Part shown: piece after piece, positions 59,330 to 64,000 of the stretch
How positions within the stretch are numbered: the stretch's first letter is position 1
How the letters are laid out: the number at the start of each line of letters is the position of its first letter
NCBI GenBank assembly: GCA_025200525.1
Contig: CM045758.1
Location: 163,553,040-163,617,039, forward strand
Reading direction: 5' to 3'
DNA from: Camellia lanceoleosa
Lineage: Eukaryota > Streptophyta > Magnoliopsida > Ericales > Theaceae
DNA length: 64,000 bases
Program-made: the position numbers and the translations under genes
Notes under the pieces: model-generated
Told to the model about the DNA's origin: nothing
Database searches by the model: none
What the model saw: the letters and a program-made list of their open reading frames with translations, nothing else

Positions 59330-59590
59330 AATAGTGTATATATATCAAGCTATCCAACACTGACCCTATTGTGCAACCCCCACTATGGATTGGTACCAAA
59401 TGAACAAATGAACTGCACATGTTACACAAACACAAAAAACTGAGTGCACAAACAACATGGAAGAACAAATGTCTACCACAAGACTTGAGCTCAGAACCTT
59501 CATGGCCTAATACTACGATCACCCGTTGTCCCCAAAAGCTTAAACTGCTAGTAAATAGGCCCAACGATATACATCAAGCTATTCAACATT
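59330..59590 (-). mobile_element. TRIM-like relic related to the element at 62205
   Basis: TATATCAAGCTATCCAACA at the left and ATACATCAAGCTATTCAACA at the right resemble the LTR end of the TRIM at 62205-62523. Between them CTTGAGCTCAGAACC occupies the primer-site position and CAAAAGCTTAAAC matches the LTR body. The left LTR is truncated. Confidence 0.45.
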
Positions 59591-59735
59591 CATCAAACAT
59601 AATTTAATTTGAAATAACATAGATAAACAATAATGTGACTTAAACACAAATTTATTAGTTGAAGGTAGAGAAAATTAATTATAAATTGTTTAAGGAGAAT
59701 TTAAAGAAGAAGGAAGATCAGCCAAATTTACAAAC

Positions 59736-59807
59736 CAGACTTAGACTTCCTGATACTTCCATTTAAACTATGCCTTGGAGATGAGTTGATATCATTTTGT
59801 TGAAAAC
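59736..59807 (-). CDS. Candidate upstream exon of the kinase-like gene
   Basis: On the minus strand TTACATTATTCAG|GTTTTC is a good acceptor and GTCTG|GTTTGT a donor. The 72-base exon in between is phase 1 at both ends and encodes FQQNDINSSPRHSLNGSIR then KSKS. Spliced to the exon beginning at 55150 it keeps the frame and gives a Ser/Arg/Lys-rich junction (KSKSDISSHR), similar in composition to the residues that follow. A diverged copy with the same phases occurs at 63534-63599 while the surrounding DNA is unalike. The coding role is inferred; transcript data would decide. Confidence 0.5.
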
Positions 59808-59977
59808 CTGAATAATGTAATACAGAAAGATTGAATGAATAACCACATTTTTGGAATTATCACATACATTTATGATCATATAAAATCAGAAGGAAAAAAC
59901 AATAAAAATAAAGAAATGCAGAAATAGTAAAAGAAACACATGGTTAAAATTGCACACCTTTCTCAGCAAACTAAGGG

Positions 59978-60995
59978 AAATAATCCACTTAGTCCCATGT
60001 GGTTTGGTTCCGGAGTGCTTTACCCCCTATCATTGAAAAATAGCCCAAGAGGCTTCATGTGTTTTGGCATTTACCTCCTTACCATTATTAGTTTTGTCAA
60101 AACTAAAAGAATCAATACGCACCAATCTTGAGAGTTGGTATAAAAAAAAAGTCAATTTCCATAGCAAAAAGACAAATATGCCAATTTTCATCTTATTCCC
60201 ATTTTAGAACCTCAACGCTGACACACCCACCACCTACCACCACCTCCATCCTCATCCCCCTCCACCCCAACCATCTTCCCCTTAACCCCTCCCTCTTCCC
60301 CCTTCACCACAGCCACCCTCTCTCACATCCAGCCACTTTCTCCACCCCCTCCTCCTCCACCATCCCCTTCCCCCGCTGCCATCTGCTTTCCCTTCCCAAC
60401 CCCCACTGCTACCCCTTCTACCTATGGCACCCCGCTCCTTTCCCCTCCAACCACATCCCCCGCCACCTCATTCCCCACACACACACATCCCCATCCACAA
60501 TCTGTTTTGTTCAACCACAATCGACTAGGTGTACGATTTTTATACCCACCATTTGTTCAATCACAATCTGTTCAAAACCTAAAACAAGTGTGGTATATAT
60601 GGATATGTATAACAGTGTATATGTACATACACTGTTATTCAAAAAAAAAAAAAAAGAGTATAACAGTGTATATTATGTATATGTATGGTCTGTATATATA
60701 TGCATATGTACATATATAGGTATAATTAGAAATGTAATTAAACTAAAAATTATGTCATAAAATTAGGGATGTTTGGGTTAATATGTGATTAAGTTAAAAA
60801 AAATCATGTGCGTAACAGAAGAGGGTGAAAGAGAAAATAGCATAGGGATATTAAGGTCATTTTCACCAACCGTTATGGAGTTTGCATTGCCTTTCAATCC
60901 AAAATCACATAGGGCCTTTTGGCTATTTTTAAACAACAGCAGGTAAAAGTTCTCCGGGGCCAAACCAAAAGACGTAAAATGGATTTTGCTCATCG
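59978..60995. mobile_element. 1-kb fold-back element
   Basis: The left arm (from about 59978) has AATCCACTTAGTCCC, TGGTTTGGTTCCGGAG and AAAAATAGCC. The right arm, read on the minus strand, gives AATCCATTTTACGTC, TGGTTTGGCCCCGGAG and AAAAATAGCC. The imperfect arms extend at least 120 bases. The centre holds a C-rich block (60205-60490) that yields a 210-codon proline/serine/histidine-rich frame. This frame is compositional and not called as a gene. Confidence 0.65.
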
Positions 60996-61182
60996 ACATG
61001 GAGCAAAATGAAAAAACTCCTCAAAAGTAAGGCAAGTAGATGTATGGTAGCAAACAAGTAGATGTACAATAGCAAGGGAACACTAAACTCTTAATCAAAC
61101 CTACCCTACTTGCTAAAGATAACAAGACAATAAACAAAATAATGACCAAAAAAAGAAAAAAAAAAAACATATTATATCACCG

Positions 61183-61317
61183 AGTATTGTTTGGGATGTG
61201 CTATATAAGCACACTTTTTATCTTTTTATTTTTTTGCCACACCACCTATTTACTTTTCTGCACATCTTTTTGTAAAAAGTCAAAAGTGTACTTATTTAGA
61301 TTATCCCAAACAAACAT
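61183..61317. mobile_element. Small MITE (TTGTTTGGGAT ends)
   Basis: ATTGTTTGGGATGTGCTATA at the left and TTATCCCAAACAAACAT at the right are inverted ends with further matching of AAGTGTACTT-like words inside. Related to 10088-10253 and 62535-63283. Boundaries are approximate. Confidence 0.5.
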
Positions 61318-62204
61318 CAATTTGGATTATCAAATCTTGCACAAAAGTTCTCAATTTTATACTTTCCCTACTCTTACTCTCATCCAAAAAATAAAAATAA
61401 AAATTACACCATATTCTAATAATGATCACGTTTGTTCAAATCACGATTGCAACTGGGTCTTGGCACTAGTTTAAAGAAAATAAAATGGAATGGATTTCTA
61501 AATATTAATCCCTCCTTTTAGCTTTTTAGCATTTGAAAACAAAATTCTTTACAACTTCCAATTATGAATAATTCAGTCTTCCAACAGCAAGATAATAGGC
61601 TTTCTATTACCTCTTTTCCAATATATAAATTTAAAAAATAAATTACTTGTCATTATTTTCATATCATAAATAGAAGTTTATTTGTTGTGGGAAAAGGAAT
61701 AATTTGCAGTTACATGTTGTAAATGCCTCCTAACCGGCCTTGTGTCATAGACGTACAAGCAATGACTTATGCCTTTCACGTAGACATAAAGGACATACAT
61801 GTGTTAGCCTTTAAAGGACAGACATTTGGTCCATGTGTTCTATCATAATCGAATGAATTTAAAGGTCCTACAACCCTTCATATGTGCCCAAGACCTAGAC
61901 TTCAATATGAACATTACTACTACGGTGGTCAAATCATGCATCTTAATATTACAATGATTATACTGCACATCCTATGGCTTAATCGTGATAGTTACAACGC
62001 ATGAACCATTTCGTCCATGCAAAAGTCGTACCACGCCCTCCGGCGTGCACCACAAGACTCTAGGACTTTCTAGCATAGAGGCTGCAGATGGAGGTTTATC
62101 AATGGTATCTTGCACCGTGCTTGTCAGGTTGCCTTATGCTAATCCTATTGAGAGAGACCTCGCTACAGGATCGTACTTTGCAAACACCCAAAACCACATT
62201 TTAA
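61318..62204. other. Intergenic or intron DNA, no gene seen
   Basis: AT-rich with no coding frame before the TRIM. A 109-codon frame at 61985-62314 runs into the TRIM and shows no domain. Confidence 0.45.
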
Positions 62205-62523
62205 TGTTAAGTCACCAATTATCCCAAAAGTTTAAGCCATTAGGAAATGGGTCCAACAATAAATATCAACCTATCCAATACCCTCCCTCACGTGCAACCT
62301 CGTCTTGCATGTAGAGAGAGACAAATGGAGAACGAAAAAGAAGGTGAAGCAAACAACCAAACAAAAAAGAAGAAACCAAACAGGGACTAACTATCAAATG
62401 CAAACGGAGAGATTTGAACACATCTCTCAACTTGAGCTCAGATACCATGTTAAGTCACCAATTATCCAAAAAATTTAAGTGATTAGGAAATGGGCCCATT
62501 AATGTATATCAAGATATCCAACA
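62205..62523 (-). mobile_element. TRIM (terminal-repeat retrotransposon in miniature)
   Basis: Two 76-base direct repeats (62205-62280 and 62448-62523) start TGTTAAGTCACCAATTATCC on the plus strand; the right copy ends CCAACA. On the minus strand TGGTATCTGAGCTC (62447-62434) directly follows the right repeat, which is a primer site of initiator tRNA-Met type, and GTGAGGGAGGG directly precedes the left one, a polypurine tract. All parts of a retrotransposon except genes are present in 319 bases, the definition of a TRIM. No clear 5-bp target duplication was seen. Confidence 0.82.
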
Positions 62524-62534
62524 ATAGTGACTAA

Positions 62535-63283
62535 GGCTTGCTTTGGCATGACCTATAAAAGACAAAAAGTCAAAAGTACTAAAAAAATCAAAAGGTTATC
62601 ACTATTCACAAAAAAAATATATATATATAATCATGACAGTGCTGTTACACAGGACAGTGTGAAGTGATGGTACACTGTGAACTGATGGTACAAATTTTAC
62701 CCGGCAGTGCACAAAAAAGTTACACAGGACAGTGTTGTTCGGCCCATGAGGGCCCATCACGGGTCCCGTTTTGATAATTTGAACAATTCAATATGTAGAA
62801 CTCGTCGAATACTATATGCCTACAAAAAATTATACTGATCGTATTTCAATAGTTACATGATCAAATTAGTATTGTATAACAAAATGGACGGTAAACAAAT
62901 TAACGGTTGACAACAAACTGACCCAATGAGATAGCTATTGATATCCGATCAACTTGATTTTTTATAAACATATAATACTTGACGAGTTCTACATATTGAA
63001 TGGTTCGGATTATCAAAACGGGACCCGTGGTGGGGCCCTACGGGCCGAACAGCATCGTCCAGTCCACCACATAACTTCAATGCAAAGCAGCCAATTGGCT
63101 TCCTAAAGAAGCACTGTCAGTACACGCCCAGGGGCATTAGTGGTAATCTGGTAATTTTGCTATTTTAATACACATTTTTTCGTAAAAAGTCAAAAGTTAT
63201 CCCAAACAACCATCTTTTTTTCCTCTACTTTTTTATCCAAAAAGTCAAAAAGTGCACTTATTTAGTTCATCCCAAACAACCCC
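62535..63283. mobile_element. Tourist/Harbinger-like MITE carrying a nested fold-back
   Basis: Starts GGCTTGCTTTGGCATGA and ends TCATCCCAAACAACCCC, imperfect inverted ends, with TAA on both sides (62532-62534 and 63284-63286). It is enlarged by the fold-back element inside it. Confidence 0.7.
62733..63051. mobile_element. Fold-back element with arms of at least 82 bp, nested in a MITE
   Basis: The left arm 62733-62814 and right arm 62970-63051 are inverted copies with words GTTCGGCCC, ACGGGTCCCGTTTTGATAAT, CAATATGTAGAACTCGTC and ATATG. Pairing continues inward (TGATCGTATTTCAATAG with CTATTGATATCCGATCA), leaving a loop of perhaps 70 bases. The body is richer in G+C than its host. A long single-RNA hairpin would form if transcribed. 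Confidence 0.78.
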
Positions 63284-63533
63284 TAAAATTTCAACGTAAG
63301 AGGAAATCTGAACCTTTCTAGTGCAAGGTATTGCTCATCACTGCCTATCCAAAAATTTGCTCAAATTTTTATGACATATACAAGCTACTATAAACTATAG
63401 ACTCCTGACTTGACATAGCCATTCCTAATTGCCAAGTATAGAGTACAAAAAATTTCATGGAAAAGCATCAAGAAGAAATAGAAAATGAAACATGAATAAA
63501 TGTAGCAGAGAGAGAGAGAGAGATGAAATTTAC

Positions 63534-63599
63534 ACTTCCTAAAACTTCCATCCAAACTTTGCCCAGGGGATGATGAGTAAACATCATCTTGTTGAAAAC
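63534..63599 (-). CDS. Second copy of the candidate kinase-gene exon
   Basis: On the minus strand TCTAAATCAG|GTTTTC is an acceptor and AGGAAGT|GTAAAT a possible donor. The 66-base exon encodes FQQDDVYSSSPGQSLDGSFR and is phase 1 at both ends, like the copy at 59736. It lacks the KSK extension of that copy. It could be an extra tandem exon, an alternative exon, or a duplicated relic. Confidence 0.4.
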
Positions 63600-63619
63600 C
63601 TGATTTAGAACAAAAAAAC

Positions 63620-64000
63620 TTGTAAAGTAAAAAGGATGAAAAGAATAATTTGGCTTACCCATGAATGAGGTAGAGACCATGTATATAGAATAGATCCATG
63701 ATACAATTTAGAAAACGATATAAATAAGGAAATAATACTAAATTAGTGATTAGCACAATCACAGATTATATAAATAATATTAAAAATAAAAAGATTCTAT
63801 GTGCTCTAATTTTCATATTCAACACTCCCTCTCAAGTTGGTGAGAAGATATTTAACAATCGCAATTTGCCAATGGATGACTGGAGTAATCTTGGTCATAC
63901 AAACTATGAACATATCTGCTAATTGCTGAGAGGAAAAGGCAAAGGATGGACTCACAATACCAGTCTGAACCTTTTCTCGAATGAAATGAATATCAACCTC
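63620..64000 (-). mobile_element. 3' end of a Ty1/copia retrotransposon (RNase H tail and start of LTR)
   Basis: From the window edge to 63825 the minus strand reads without a stop: EVDIHFIREKVQTGIV, then SSQQLADMF, ending in a purine-rich LRGS region (GAGAGGGAG). This is the C-terminal RNase H end of copia pol (HFIREK and QLAD motifs). The LTR then starts TGTTGAATATGAAAATTAG at 63824 and runs towards lower coordinates; its end was not found. The rest of the element lies beyond the right edge. Confidence 0.8.

Noticed and set aside
60128..60760. 210-codon plus-strand frame rich in Pro, Ser and His
   Set aside because: It lies in the C-rich centre of a fold-back element, has no domain, and its end is microsatellite-derived.

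Overview
This is plant nuclear DNA, most likely from a eudicot. It is AT-rich, its genes have many introns, and it carries an R2R3-MYB gene of a plant-only subgroup, a plant-type WAC/DDT chromatin gene, and the usual plant repeats (CACTA, LARD-like LTR elements, TRIM, tRNA-derived SINE, L1 LINEs, many MITEs). Only three protein-coding genes can be supported. Most of the window is transposon sequence. I saw no bacterial-type features, rRNA, tRNA gene or CRISPR array.

Layout. Bases 469-8808 are one CACTA-type DNA transposon with a 3-bp TTG target duplication and clusters of GCGACGGCA/TGCCGTCGC subterminal motifs. It has swallowed an LTR of a TGTAGACACC family and a 1-kb purine-rich tract. Bases 8812-12257 hold a tandem duplication, a small MITE and a 1.1-kb element with perfect 13-bp inverted ends. 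That element stops a few tens of bases before the first exon of a 10-coding-exon, DDW1-like (WAC-DDT-WHIM) gene at 12755-23081. The last intron of this gene is 6 kb long and packed with two LINE fragments on the minus strand, a SINE, two sister MITEs and a plus-strand LINE relic. Bases 26584-43142 are a non-coding LTR retrotransposon (LARD-like, minus orientation, CAGTA target duplication). Its 5' LTR was split by a TGTAGACACC-family LTR element, which was itself hit by a solo LTR of the first family (GCTTG target duplication). Bases 44573-46157 are a complete three-exon subgroup-4 R2R3-MYB repressor gene. A MITE-rich stretch follows. On the minus strand, 53001-55150 is the large last exon of a kinase-like gene. 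Short phase-compatible exons at 59736-59807 and possibly 63534-63599 suggest that it continues beyond the right edge. Its intron holds a Tourist-like MITE, a decayed Ty1/copia fragment, fold-back elements and a 319-bp TRIM. The window ends inside the 3' end of a Ty1/copia pol on the minus strand.

The genes are not obviously linked in function. The DDW1-like protein is expected in ISWI chromatin-remodelling complexes, the MYB in repression of phenylpropanoid genes, and the kinase-like protein has no assigned role. I did not find a convincing new multi-gene system. The observations most worth follow-up are: (1) differences between the two LTRs of one element that cluster at CAG/CTG sites, which look like base-calling artefacts at methylated DNA; (2) an array of about 13 stem-loops inside an LTR element; (3) a symmetric phase-1 exon present twice upstream of the kinase-like exon; (4) a 1-nt frame break in the DDW1-like gene; and (5) clean nested insertions that can be dated relative to one another.
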